Part shown: positions 27,846-36,962 of the stretch, piece by piece
Numbering within the stretch: the stretch's first letter is position 1
Layout of the letters: each line of letters starts with the position of its first letter
Assembly: GCA_963733905.1 (NCBI GenBank)
Contig: CAVTEU010000012.1
Span: 1-64,000, forward strand
Reading direction: 5' to 3'
Origin: DATADW01 sp963733905
GTDB lineage: Bacteria; Actinomycetota; Acidimicrobiia; Spongiisociales; DATADW01
Length of the DNA stretch: 64,000 bases
Notes under the pieces: model-generated
Seen by the model: only the letters and a program-made list of their open reading frames with translations
Told to the model about the DNA's origin: nothing
The model's database searches: none
Translations under genes and position numbers: made by a program

Positions 27846-28236
27846 GGGCTATCGCGGTTCGGCTGGCGGATCCGACCGAGGGATGACCACGGTCGCCACC
27901 ATGCTGGCGATCGGCTTCACCCTGGTCGCCGCGGTGGCGATGCTCCAGGTCCTGTTGTTCTTGTACGGGCGGATGGTCATCCGCTCGGCGGTGGATGAGG
28001 GAGCAAGGGCCGGGTCCCGCATCGACGCCGACGCCTCGGTCTGTCTGAGCAGGGCGAACGACCTCATCGGCGATCTTCTCGGTGGTCCGCTGGGCGACGA
28101 CGTTTCCGTGTCGTGCGGGTCGAGCGGGACCGAGATGGTGGCAGTGGCCAACGCCACGTTGCGGAGCCCGCTTCCCGGTGTGCCCGCCTGGTCCTTCCAG
28201 ACGGTGGCGAGGGCCGTCGAGGAGCAGGAACCGTGA
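27842..28236 (+). CDS. TadE-like minor pilin, one frameshift
   Basis: It starts MRAIAVRLADPTEG. A missing base in the GGG run near 27884 shifts the frame to MTTVATMLAIGFTLVAAVAM, the hydrophobic pseudopilin helix, followed by LYGRMVIRSAVDEGARAGSR. That last motif, with Ala/Gly next to an Asp-Glu-Gly-Ala-Arg, is the TadE-like signature. The remaining part has one Cys pair (SVCLSRAND, VSVSCGSS). About 131 residues. It lies in the pilus operon with overlapping neighbours on both sides. Confidence 0.75.
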
Positions 28237-28694
28237 GGCGACTTCTCTGCAGGCTGCACGGCGACGAGAGAGGGGCCGCCTACTCGGTTGTCGAACTCGC
28301 CGGAGTGCTGGCACTGATGATCTTCCCGACCGTCATGGCGCTGTCCCAGCTCCCGCTTTGGATCGACGCCAACTCGACGGCCGATCTGGCCGCCCAGGAA
28401 GCAGCCAGGGCGGTGGTGATCGCCGACACCTACTCGGCCGGTTTGGCCCACGGTGCCGCGGTCGCCGAGCAACTCGGCGCCAACCACGGGCTCTCGCCCG
28501 ACGAGTTGTCGGTCGGGTTCTCGCTGAGTGGTGGCGGCGAGGGTGGCGGCTTCGCCCGAGGTTCGACGGTGACGGCCACGGTGAGGGTGTCCGTGCCTGG
28601 GATCCTCGTCCCCGGTGTCGGCTATGTGGGTGGGCCCTTCACCGTGACCCGCGCCTCCTCGGAGCGGGTGGACGACTATCGGAGCTTCCCATGA
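28233..28694 (+). CDS. TadE/TadF-like minor pilin
   Basis: An intact 153-residue protein starting at a GTG overlapping the previous TGA. A short basic leader ends GDERGAAYSVVE, then the helix LAGVLALMIFPTVMALSQ and NSTADLAAQEAARAVVIAD, the typical end of the pseudopilin helix. The globular half is beta-rich and glycine-rich (SGGGEGGGFARGSTV). It is one of the three successive pseudopilin-type genes of the pilus locus. Confidence 0.78.
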   Translation: MRRLLCRLHGDERGAAYSVVELAGVLALMIFPTVMALSQLPLWIDANSTADLAAQEAARAVVIADTYSAGLAHGAAVAEQLGANHGLSPDELSVGFSLSGGGEGGGFARGSTVTATVRVSVPGILVPGVGYVGGPFTVTRASSERVDDYRSFP

Positions 28695-29140
28695 GCCGTC
28701 CATCCGATCCGCCGCGCCGGTGGCAGTCCGAGAGGGGGAGCGTGACGCTCTGGGGAATCGGGCTGACGCTGGTCCTCTTCGGGTTCGCCGGGGTGGTGGT
28801 GGATGCATGGCGCGCCTTCGCCGTTCGCCAGGACCTCGCCGGGATGGCGGACTCAGCCGCCGCAGCGGGAGCCACGGCGCTGGACGAGGACGCCTACCGG
28901 GCGAGCGGAGCCGTGGTGCTCGACCCGGGCGTGGCGCAATCGAGGGCCGCCGAGTACCTGGGACGCCAGGAAGGGTTCGAGGGCTCCATCTCGGTGGCGA
29001 TAGAAGCGACCCCCGAGAACGTCGCGGTCAGGTTGGAACAGGACGTGCACTTCACCATCCTCTCGGGGTTCCTCGAAGGTGAGGGTCCACTCCGTGTCGG
29101 GGTGACCGGTCTCGCCGTCCCCTCAGATCCCGCCGGCTGA
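28691..29140 (+). CDS. TadG-like pilus-associated protein
   Basis: An intact 149-residue protein. SERGSVTLWGIGLTLVLFGF and AGVVVDAWRAFAVRQDLAGM form the N-terminal helix and the DADSAA-like stretch (ADSAAAAGATALDED) that is seen in TadG/Flp pilus-assembly proteins, although the long vWA domain of full TadG is absent. The ATG overlaps the preceding stop codon. It closes the run of pilus genes. Confidence 0.75.
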   Translation: MSRPSDPPRRWQSERGSVTLWGIGLTLVLFGFAGVVVDAWRAFAVRQDLAGMADSAAAAGATALDEDAYRASGAVVLDPGVAQSRAAEYLGRQEGFEGSISVAIEATPENVAVRLEQDVHFTILSGFLEGEGPLRVGVTGLAVPSDPAG

Positions 29141-29821
29141 GTGACCGAGGACGACCCTGGGCCGGAGGGCGGTGAGCGCCTCTGGCCGGGCTTTGTGGTC
29201 GTGGCTGCCCTCGCAATCGCCCTCACCGCTGTCCTCGTCTTTGACGGAGACGGACCATCCCCCGTGACACCGGTGACGCCATCCTCGGTGACCTTCGGGA
29301 CCGACCCCACCTTGCTGCCGGCAACCACTCCCGCCCCGACCTCGACTTCGGAGGAGCTGCCGACGACGAGCCAATCCCCACCGACGACCCAGCAGCCTCT
29401 CACCACGGTCGCCCCGGTCACAACGGTTGCCCCCGTCACCACCGCCGCAGCGGTCACGACCACCAGCATCACTGCATCGCCCATCGGTGCAGCCAGGGAT
29501 GCACTGGCGGCGTGGGGTCGGTTCGCGGTGAGCGGCGACATCGACGATCTCGATGGCTACTTCCACCCGGACGGCCCGCAGTGGGAGCAACTGGCCGAGG
29601 AAGCGGAGACCCTGGCCGCCGACCCCCTGGGTCCTCCTGCATACACGGTGACGCTTCGGCAGGCCCGGGTCGCCGAGAGCGGGCCGAACGGTGATGTGGT
29701 CCGGGGATGGGTCACCTTCGTCCGGCGCGGTGAACCCAATCAGGGATACCGGTGGGATCTGGTGATGGTCCCCGATGATGAGGGCGAATGGCTGCTGTGG
29801 ACCGTGGTGGAAAGGGGATGA
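29141..29821 (+). CDS. membrane-anchored protein with Thr/Pro-rich stalk
   Basis: An intact 226-residue protein starting at a GTG directly after the previous TGA. One transmembrane helix (PGFVVVAALAIALTAVLVF) is followed by a long Thr/Pro/Ser-rich stalk (residues about 45-110, with repeats of the type TTVAPVTT) and a globular domain of about 110 residues beginning GAARDALAAWGRFAVSGD and IDDLDGYFHPDGPQW. The latter resembles SnoaL/NTF2-like extracytoplasmic domains. It probably belongs to the pilus operon by position; function is unknown. Confidence 0.72.
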   Translation: MTEDDPGPEGGERLWPGFVVVAALAIALTAVLVFDGDGPSPVTPVTPSSVTFGTDPTLLPATTPAPTSTSEELPTTSQSPPTTQQPLTTVAPVTTVAPVTTAAAVTTTSITASPIGAARDALAAWGRFAVSGDIDDLDGYFHPDGPQWEQLAEEAETLAADPLGPPAYTVTLRQARVAESGPNGDVVRGWVTFVRRGEPNQGYRWDLVMVPDDEGEWLLWTVVERG

Positions 29822-29931
29822 GCGGCGCCGGGCGGCTCGTTGCGGTGACGGTCGGCGTGCGTTCGACTGTGACACTGTGACGGCGAGGTGGCACAATCCA
29901 GGTCACCGATCTCTCGAAGGAGTTGTCCCCA

Positions 29932-30591
29932 ATGGAAGTCGTACTGCGCGCCGAGCCGGGTCGCGCCACCGGCAGTTCCGCCTCGCGGCGATTGCGCCGC
30001 GATGGCAAGGTGCCCGCAGTGGTCTATGGGAGGGACATCGAGCCCACGCCGGTGGCCGTTTCCGCCCGTGAGTTGAACTCGGCGCTTCGGGGCGAGTCGG
30101 GCGCCAACGTCCTGCTGCGCCTCGATGTCGATGGAGCGGAGCATCTCGCCTTGGCCCGCCAGATCCAACGCCATCCATGGCGTGGGGAGATCCGGCATGT
30201 CGACTTCATCACGGTGACACTCACCGAGACGGTCGAAGCCGAGGTCACCATCCACCTCGAAGGCGAGTCGGTGGGTGTCGAAGAAGGGGGCATCGTGGAG
30301 ACGGTGCGTTCCTCGATCCGGGTTGCCGCCCTGGTGACCAACATCCCGAGCGCCATCGTGCTCGATATCACCGATCTCGACGTGGGAGACCACTTGCGGG
30401 TCGCCGACCTCCCGGCAATCGAGGGCGTCGAGTACCTCGACGACCCCGACGAGTTGCTGGTGACAGTTGTCCTCCCCGCTGCCGAGGTCGCCGAAGCGGC
30501 CGAAGGCGAGGAGGAAGAGGAGGGCGTCGAAGGCGAGGAGGAGGGCGCCGAGCGGGCCGAGGAGGGGGACGAGGCGTCCGCCGAGGGCTGA
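29932..30591 (+). CDS. rplY: 50S ribosomal protein L25/general stress protein Ctc
   Basis: An intact L25/Ctc protein. The N-terminal 5S rRNA-binding domain reads VLRAEPGRATGSSASRRLRR, DGKVPAVVYGRDIEPTPVAV and QIQRHPWRGEIRHVDFITV; the C-terminal TL5 domain starts near VEAEVTIHLEGESVGVEEGG. A Glu-rich tail (from about residue 190) follows, as in other actinobacteria. The ATG is 9 bases after AAGGAG. It precedes pth, the usual partner in many bacteria. Confidence 0.92.
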   Translation: MEVVLRAEPGRATGSSASRRLRRDGKVPAVVYGRDIEPTPVAVSARELNSALRGESGANVLLRLDVDGAEHLALARQIQRHPWRGEIRHVDFITVTLTETVEAEVTIHLEGESVGVEEGGIVETVRSSIRVAALVTNIPSAIVLDITDLDVGDHLRVADLPAIEGVEYLDDPDELLVTVVLPAAEVAEAAEGEEEEEGVEGEEEGAERAEEGDEASAEG

Positions 30592-30660
30592 CACGCAGGA
30601 GCGTTGGGTCCGGTCGATTCGGATCGCAAGAGGCAGGCGAACGGCGTGCGGCCGAGGATC

Positions 30661-31258
30661 ATGAGCCGACCCACCGTTGATCGGGTGATCGTCGGGTTGC
30701 GTAACCCGGGTGCGGACTACGTCGGCACGCGCCACAACGTCGGTGCCGAGGTGGTCGGCGTGCTTGCCGGCCGTCACGACATCAGCCTCGCTCGCGGTCC
30801 GCTCCGGGTGAGGGCCGAGATGGGTCAGGGGACGATCGGGGATCTGCCGATCGCCCTCGTGCTCCCGCTTCCCTTCATGAACGACTGCGGGCCGGTGGTG
30901 ACGGCAGCATTGCGTTGGTACCACTTGGGGCCGGAAGACCTGCTTGGTGATCCACGACGACATCGACCTCCCCTTCGGAAAGCTCCGTATCGCAGCCGGG
31001 CGCGGCTCAGGTGGGCACAACGGAGTGCGATCGGTGATGCGGTCGCTGGGCGACGCCGAGTTCACCCGGCTCAAGCTCGGGGTGGGGCGGCCACCGGGAC
31101 GGATGGACCCTGCCGCCTTCGTGCTCCGGCGGTTCGATCCTGCGGAGCGACCCGAAGTCGATCTGCTCGTCGAGGATGCCGCCGACGTGGTGGAGGCATC
31201 GCTAACCGACCCTTCTCAGGCGGTGAGGATGGCGGGCAGCAGGCGGCCACCGTCGTGA
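30661..31258 (+). CDS. pth: peptidyl-tRNA hydrolase, one frameshift
   Basis: The N-terminal part has VIVGLRNPGADYVGTRHNVG with the catalytic His of the Pth family and PLPFMNDCGPVV, a variant of the MNxSG motif. One extra base near 30945 changes the frame; the remainder IHDDIDLPFGKLR, GSGGHNGVRSVMRSLG and TRLKLGVGRP is unmistakable. About 198 residues as usual. It is essential in bacteria, so the frame change is almost certainly a sequence error. Confidence 0.9.
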
Positions 31259-31283
31259 TCCGGCCGGGGCTACCGTCAACGCG

Positions 31284-31988
31284 ATGATCAGAGGTGGGGC
31301 GACTCTCGCGTTGTTCCTGCTTGCGATCCCACCGACTGCGGTCTCGGCGGAGTCTGTCCCCCAGGCCGCTCAACCGGTGAACCAGGATTGGGAGCCAGGG
31401 TGTGGCACCGGGGACGCCGGTCCGCTTTTCCGCGCTTCGATCGATCCGGCACCGGTCGATCGAATGGAGTACTCCTGGCGTGTCGGGTGCCCGGTTGGCA
31501 CCGGCGACCTCAGGCTGCTGACGCTCACCTACCGCGGTTTCGACGGAGCAGTCCACCTCGGCGAGTTGGTGGTGCACGAGGACCACGCCCTGGGAGTGGT
31601 CGGTGTGTTCAAGATGCTCTTCGAGGCTGGCTTCCCCATCCAGCGGATGAAGCTGGTTGACGAGTACCAGGGCGACGACGACGCCTCGATGGAGGCGAAC
31701 AACACATCGGCCTTCAATTGCCGGCTCGTCACCGGGAGCGACGACACCTGGTCGCAACACTCCTACGGCTGGGCGATCGACATCAACCCGGTCCAGAACC
31801 CATATGTCAACGACGGAACCGTGCTCCCCCCGGCCGGCACCGCCTACCTCGACCGCACCGACGTCCGCAAGGGAATGGTGATCGACGGCGACGAGGTGGT
31901 CGCCGCCTTCGCCTCGATCGGCTGGGAGTGGGGCGGCGACTGGGTGTCCCTCAAGGACTATCAGCACTTCAGCGCCACCGGGCGCTGA
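31284..31988 (+). CDS. secreted M15-family D-Ala-D-Ala carboxypeptidase-like protein
   Basis: An intact 234-residue protein with a Sec signal peptide (MIRGGATLALFLLAIPPTAVSA). The zinc site of the M15 VanY/M15C type is visible: WSQHSYGWAIDINP gives the first His and Asp, and KDYQHFS near the C terminus gives the last His, preceded by a catalytic-type Glu-Trp stretch (GWEWGGDW). It should act on peptidoglycan peptides outside the cell. The last codons are duplicated just after the stop as an 18-base direct repeat. Confidence 0.85.
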   Translation: MIRGGATLALFLLAIPPTAVSAESVPQAAQPVNQDWEPGCGTGDAGPLFRASIDPAPVDRMEYSWRVGCPVGTGDLRLLTLTYRGFDGAVHLGELVVHEDHALGVVGVFKMLFEAGFPIQRMKLVDEYQGDDDASMEANNTSAFNCRLVTGSDDTWSQHSYGWAIDINPVQNPYVNDGTVLPPAGTAYLDRTDVRKGMVIDGDEVVAAFASIGWEWGGDWVSLKDYQHFSATGR

Positions 31989-32020
31989 AGAAATGTGGCT
32001 GTAGCGCCACCGGGCGCTGA
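31971..32020 (+). repeat. 18-bp direct repeat spanning the M15 stop codon
   Basis: AGCGCCACCGGGCGCTGA occurs at 31971-31988, where it encodes the last five residues and the stop, and again at 32003-32020, only 14 bases later. Each copy is itself largely a dyad (AGCGCC and GGCGCT). Confidence 0.85.
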
Positions 32021-32334
32021 GAGAGAGGAGTACCGACGCCGGAGACGCGGCAGAGGGCGGACGGCTCACGCCAGAGGTGTAGGTAGCTGCCGAGCCCTGG
32101 GTGGTTCGAGTCCCCAGGATGGTAGCTGCCAACCCCCTACGGGTCGGTGAGTGCGCCAGCGAGGTAGCTCGCCAACCCTGCGGTTGAGTGCCGGGGCGAT
32201 GCCGCCGGAGGCGAGTCCCTTTCCGTCTTCCGTCTGAGTCTTGGTTGAACACCACCCTCGGTACAGTGACCTGCGTTCTCGGCCGATTGGAACCGAAATC
32301 GGCATCCCGATCGAAAGTAAGAACGCGATCCGAG
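31989..32334. other. 346-base intergenic region with short repeats, no gene
   Basis: This gap holds no supported coding sequence. It contains the second copy of the 18-base repeat, three copies of a GGTAGCTGCC-AACCC-type repeat (starting 32082, 32121 and 32163, the last with an extra C), and two tandem TTCCGTC heptamers at 32221-32234. The copCD start codon follows directly. Confidence 0.7.
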
Positions 32335-34088
32335 ATGTCGACCATGGACCTATCCCTGAAATCGAGAGTCCGCCAAGCCGTTCTGGCCGTTGTCTTTGCG
32401 GCATGCGCTGGTCGTGCTCCACCCTCAGCCGGCGTTGGCCCACGCCGAGCTGGCGACGACCGAGCCAGCCGACCATGCCTCGCTCGACGAGCCGCCCACC
32501 GAGGTGGTCCTCACCTTCACCGAGGAGGTGACCGCCCTACCGGGCGCCATCCGGGTGTTCGATGCCACGGGCGAGCGGGTGGACCGGGGATCGGTTCAGG
32601 GTGCCGAGGGGTCGACCGAGCTGAGCACCTCTCTCGTCCCAGATCTGGCTGAGGGCTCCTACATCGTCTCCTGGAGTGTCGTGTCGCTCGATGATCACCC
32701 GATCCGCGGCGCCTTCGTGTTCCAGGTTGGCTCAGGCCCTGGCGCCGATGACGACCTGATCGCCTCGATCCTCAGCGGCGCCGACGCCTCGGGGGCCAGG
32801 ACTGCCGGGGTCGCCGTGCGGTGGATCACGTACGCCGCGTCTTTGGTGGCGGTGGGTGCCACCGCCATGCTCTTCTCGCTTGCGCGCCGCGAATGCCCGG
32901 CTCGCCATACGCAGGTTGGTGCTCATCGCCGCAGCCGTCGGGGTGATCGGATCGGTCCTGTCGGTGCCCGTCCAGGCGGCCGAAGTGAGCGGTCTGGGCT
33001 GGTCGGTGATTTCCGCCCCCGACCTGCTCTCCGAGGTGCTCTCCGGGGGGGTGGGGCGAGCCGCCATTGTGAGGATCGCCGGCCTGGTCGCGTTGATGAT
33101 CGCCGTCTGGGCTCTGGGCAAGTCGAGGAGCCTCCCGGTTGCGCTCGCCGGGCCGGCGGCGGCGGTCGTGCTGGTCGCCGACCTGCTGACCGGGCACACC
33201 GTCACCACCGAGCCGACCTGGCTGGTGATGGCCGCCGACACCGTGCACCTTCTGGCGGCAGCGTTGTGGACCGGCGGCCTGGCCGCCCTGCTGGTGGCGC
33301 TCCGATCGCTCCGGACCGACGACGATCCGCTCGGTGCGGCCGAAGGGGTGAGGGCATTCTCCAGAATGGCGACATGGAGCGTCGTCGCGCTGGCCGCCGC
33401 CGGTGCCGTGCTGGGTTGGCTCGAGGTCCGCACATTCGATGCGCTCATCAGCACGACCTACGGCCGAACACTTCTGGTCAAAGTCGCTTTGGGCGGGGCG
33501 GTGATCGCCGTCGGTGCGTACAACAACCGGGCGCTGGTTCCGGCGATACAGCGGTCCGTCGTAGCCGCCCCGGTGCCGGTGTCGGTTGGTGCGGGGATCG
33601 CCGATCCTCCCGAGCCGCCACCCTCGGAGTCAACCGCCGCTTGGACGAGGCTGCGCCGCACCATGACCTGGGAGTTGGTCGGGCTCGGGCTGGTGATCGC
33701 CGTCACCTCGGTGCTGGTCAACCTTCAGCCGGCGGCCGAGGCCGCAGGTGTGACGGGTGCCTTCTCCACCTATGTCCCGCTGGGTGACGACGGGAGCCAG
33801 GTGAATGTGGTGATCGACCCCAACCGGGCCGGGCCCAACCAGGTTCACGCCTACCTGATCGACCCGAGCGGGAGACCGGCCGACCTCGGCGATGGGGTCG
33901 GGTTTGTCTTCTCGCTGCCCGAGCGCGATGTGGGGCCGATCGAGCGGGAACCGATCCACGCCGGAACGGGGCACTATCTCCACGTCGGCCCGGAGCTGGC
34001 GATTCCGGGCACATGGGAGATCGAGGTCGTGGTCAGGTCGGAGTTCGAGGACACGACCGCCACGGTCGAGGTCGCGGTGAACCCATGA
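32335..34088 (+). CDS. CopC-CopD fusion copper protein with YtkA-like tail, two frameshifts
   Basis: A signal peptide (MSTMDLSLKSRVRQAVLAVV), then a frame change near 32405, leads to LAHAELATTEPADHASLDEP. This is the CopC domain, whose mature N terminus would begin with the copper-binding His; SLDDHPIRGAFVF gives the second CopC His. After the domain and a further frame change near 32885 come eight CopD helices, with LLTGHTVTTEPTWLVMAADT, VHLLAAALWTGGLAALLVAL and STTYGRTLLVKVALGGAVIA. The C-terminal 110 residues are FixH/YtkA-like (PNQVHAYLIDPSGRP). It should import or handle copper at the membrane and is coupled to ycnI by an overlapping ATGA. Confidence 0.87.
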
Positions 34089-34874
34089 GACGGCGAGTCG
34101 CCACCCTGTTTCTACTCATCGCCGGCGCGGTCGCTCATCGCCTCCCCGGCCTGGGCCCACGTCGAGGTGAGCCCCACCGAACTGCCCGAATCGAGCGCAC
34201 AGGAACTGGTGTTCAGTTACCACCACGGGTGCGACGGATTGGCCACAGACGGTCTCGACATCCTGCTGCCCGAGGGGGTCGAGGTGACAGCCGATGGGTG
34301 GTCCGGAGGGGTGGCAGTCGACCATCGAGGAGAGCGACGATGGGCAGGTGATCATCTGGTCGGGTCCCGCCGTTCCCGACGGGGTGGAGGCGGAGTACCC
34401 GGTCGAGTTGAACCTGCCCGCGGGGGCGGGGACGACGCTCTACTTCCCGACCATCCAGCGGTGCGGGCCAGACGACCAGGTCCGATGGATAGAGATCCCG
34501 GCCGAGGGCCAGGATCCGGAGGAGCTTGCCGAGCCGGCGCCGGCCGTTCTCCTGGTGGACAACCCGGACGCAACCACATCCACCACAAGCGAGGCCACGA
34601 CGACCACGGAGGCGACGACCACCACCGCCGAGACTGCGACGACCGTAGAAGCGACGACCACCAACCGCTGAGATCACCACCACCGCAGCGCCCGACACCA
34701 CAGCACCGGCCACCGTCTCTACCGCGTCGGTCACGACCACATCGCCGTCACCGTCGACCACGGTGGCCGCAGTCCGAGGGTGGTGGGACCCTGCCCGTGG
34801 CGCTCGCAGTGGGAGGGGCGGCCGTGGTTGCAGTCGGTGCATATGCGCTGGCCAGGAGTCGCAACAAGCAGTGA
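34085..34874 (+). CDS. YcnI/DUF1775 copper chaperone with Thr-rich stalk, several frameshifts
   Basis: The signal peptide begins MRRRVATLFLLIAGA and, after a frame change, continues ASPAWAHVEVSPTELPESSA; the His of AHVEVSP is the copper-binding N-terminal His of YcnI proteins. More segments are VFSYHHGCDGLATDGLDILL, GWQSTIEESDDGQVIIWSG and FPTIQRCGPDDQVRWIEIP, found in two other frames. A long Thr-rich stretch follows and, in a third frame, a last helix (TLPVALAVGGAAVVAVGAYA) with a basic end. Three to four frame changes in total. It sits between copCD and a membrane partner with overlapping ends on both sides. Confidence 0.78.
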
Positions 34875-35948
34875 GGCGGTGGCTCACCGCAGGCGGGCTC
34901 ATTCTGATGGTGCTCGTCGCGGGAGCGGGCCCGGCGTGGGCCGATCCTGCTCGACCGTCGAACTTCGTGTCCGAGGTGGTACGGGTAGATCCGGCGGGCC
35001 TTCCCGCCGAGTTCCGTGTGGTCGGGGGTGACTCGTTCCTCGAGGTGACGGTCGAACCGGGACACACCGCCGAGATCCCCGGCTACCAGGAGGAGCCCTA
35101 CATCCGGGTCGAGGCCGACGGGACGGTGCTGGTCAACGACCGCTCACCCACCCGGTGGGTCAACGACGACCGCTACGGGTTGGTCACCCCACCGAGCGAT
35201 GCCGCCGCCGATGCCCCTCCCGAATGGGTGGAGGTGGCCACCGGCGGGTCGCTACGCGTGGCACGACCATCGCATTCACTGGATGACACCCGATCAACCG
35301 CCGCCGGTTGTTCAAGGCGAGCCGGTGGAGGTGATGGAGTGGACCGTCCCGGTCGTGGTCGACGGCGAGCCCGCAGAGGTCATGGGCACCCTCCGATGGC
35401 TCCCAGCGGTGAGCCCATTGCCGGCACTGGGTCTGGGGCTCCTGGCTGCCGTCCCGGTCCTCTTTGTGTGGAGGGCGCGGCCCTTCCTCGCCGGGGTCAT
35501 CGCGGTGGGCGCCGCCGGCGTTGCCGCCCTCGTCGTGGCCTTCTCGTTGCTTGCGGTGTCTCCACCCGGCGCCGGGGGCGAATTCCTCATCTGGGCACCT
35601 CCCGCGCTGGCGGTGGGCGGTGCAGTCGCCGCACCGCTGCTTCGGCGTCGGCGCCCAGAGATCGCCGAGCTGCCGGTGGTGGGTGGTGCCGTGTTGCTGA
35701 TCGTGTGGGCTCTGCTCCGGCTTTCGACATTGTGGATGCCGTCGTTGCCCTCGGGTTTGCCCCCGGGTGTCGAGCGGGCCCTGTTGGCGACGACTGCCGT
35801 GCTCGCCCTCGTCGGTCTCGCTGTTTCCGTATTGGGACGTCAGCCGTCCGACGAGCCGGCGAGCGCTGATCGCATCCGGGTGCGATTCTGTGGGCCCGAA
35901 CTGTCCCTGTGGCGCGGCTCCGAACCCTGGGTTGGAGCGACCGCCTAG
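34871..35948 (+). CDS. exported membrane protein of the copCD-ycnI unit, one frameshift
   Basis: It starts at a GTG overlapping the preceding stop. A signal peptide (LTAGGLILMVLVAGAGPAWA) is followed by a beta-rich exported domain with VVGGDSFLEVTVEPGHTAEI and PYIRVEADGTVLVNDRSPT. After a frame change near 35255 it goes on with GRYAWHDHRIHWMTPDQPPP and then five to six helices. The WHDHRIHWM motif is characteristic of proteins found next to CopC/CopD in actinobacteria and may bind a metal. The last 20 residues overlap a repeated AACCCTGGGTTGG sequence, so the C terminus is uncertain. Confidence 0.7.
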
Positions 35949-35970
35949 GTAGCTGCCAACCCTGGGTTGG
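35948..35970. repeat. GGTAGCTGCCAACCC repeat ending in a CCAACCC-T-GGGTTGG palindrome
   Basis: The 15-base unit matches those at 32082, 32121 and 32163. Its last part forms a palindrome (CCAACCC, T, GGGTTGG) and its AACCCTGGGTTGG portion also occurs at 35923-35935. It separates two convergent genes, where it could act in termination. Confidence 0.7.
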
Positions 35971-35972
35971 GG

Positions 35973-36962
35973 TCAGTCGACCACGACCGTGAGGACGGTG
36001 GTCTGCACGGTCACCCCGTTCCAGCGCCATCGCCCGACAAACTTGTAGGTGCCCGGCCGGATCGAGCGGAACTGGTAGACGAACACCTTCTTCGCCCTGC
36101 CGCCCGCCGTCCTCAACGTGGGTCCATCCGGGTCCAGCGTCTCGCCATCGACGGTCAGGGCGAAGCGGGTGGCGTCTGACATGAAGATCGAGCGCTCCCC
36201 GGACAGGTAGGGGAGCTTGTGGACGATGCCTTCGCGGACCACGTATGTCCGCCCGGCGGGGAAGTGCTCGGTCCCGGTGCACCGGGTCCGATCTGCATTG
36301 CAGCCTCCGCGGAAGCGGCCGCTCAGGCTGATCGTGGGGTAGATCAAATCGAGGTCGAGCGCTCTGGCGAGGAAGCTCGCCATCTGGGCGCGGGTTACCG
36401 GGTCCTCGGGGCAGTAGAGCGTCTCGGTGCAACCCTGGGTGATCCCGTCGGCGGCGATGGCCGCGATGGCACGGGCATGCGTGCTCCCCGGGCTCACGTC
36501 ATTGAACACCCGGCCGGGACGGCCGGCCAGTCCCTCGGCCCGGGCCAGGAAGCTGGCCATCTGGGCGCGTGTCACCGGTTCGTCCGGGCAGAAGAGCCTG
36601 GGAGTACATCCCTCGGTGATCCCTTCTTCCTCGATGGCGGCGATGGCGCCGGCGTGCGTGCTCCCCGGGGTCACGTCGTCGAACACCCGTCCTCCCCGTG
36701 TCCCCAATCGGTAGGCGCGGGCCAGGAAACTCGCCATCTGCGCCCTGGTCACCGAGAGGGTCGGGCAGTAGAGGTCCTCGGCGCAGCCCTCGGTGATCCC
36801 GGCGGCGGCGATGGCGTTGATCGCCGCCTCGTGGTAGTCGCCGTTGTCGTCCTTGAATGCCCCGCCTGTGTTGGGGAGGTCGCTCTGACCGGCTGCGGGC
36901 GGCACGGCCAGCGCCGCCACCATCGCGGCCACCACCATCGCCGCCACGAACGCCACTCTCAT
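35973..36962 (-). CDS. secreted protein with three SLH domains
   Basis: An intact 329-residue protein. A signal peptide (MRVAFVAAMVVAAMVAALAV) is followed by three SLH-type repeats of about 60 residues, each with an AI-AIAAAGITEGC-like helix and a closing VTRAQMASFLARA. Each repeat carries a Cys pair (GC...YC or FC), suggesting one disulfide per repeat. The last 120 residues are a beta-rich domain with DRTRCTGTEHFPAGRTYVV and FVGRWRWNGVTV. SLH domains bind secondary cell-wall polymers, so it is probably surface-bound. It overlaps the previous gene by 4 bases and is the last gene of the mau-like operon. Confidence 0.85.
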   Translation of the reverse strand: MRVAFVAAMVVAAMVAALAVPPAAGQSDLPNTGGAFKDDNGDYHEAAINAIAAAGITEGCAEDLYCPTLSVTRAQMASFLARAYRLGTRGGRVFDDVTPGSTHAGAIAAIEEEGITEGCTPRLFCPDEPVTRAQMASFLARAEGLAGRPGRVFNDVSPGSTHARAIAAIAADGITQGCTETLYCPEDPVTRAQMASFLARALDLDLIYPTISLSGRFRGGCNADRTRCTGTEHFPAGRTYVVREGIVHKLPYLSGERSIFMSDATRFALTVDGETLDPDGPTLRTAGGRAKKVFVYQFRSIRPGTYKFVGRWRWNGVTVQTTVLTVVVD

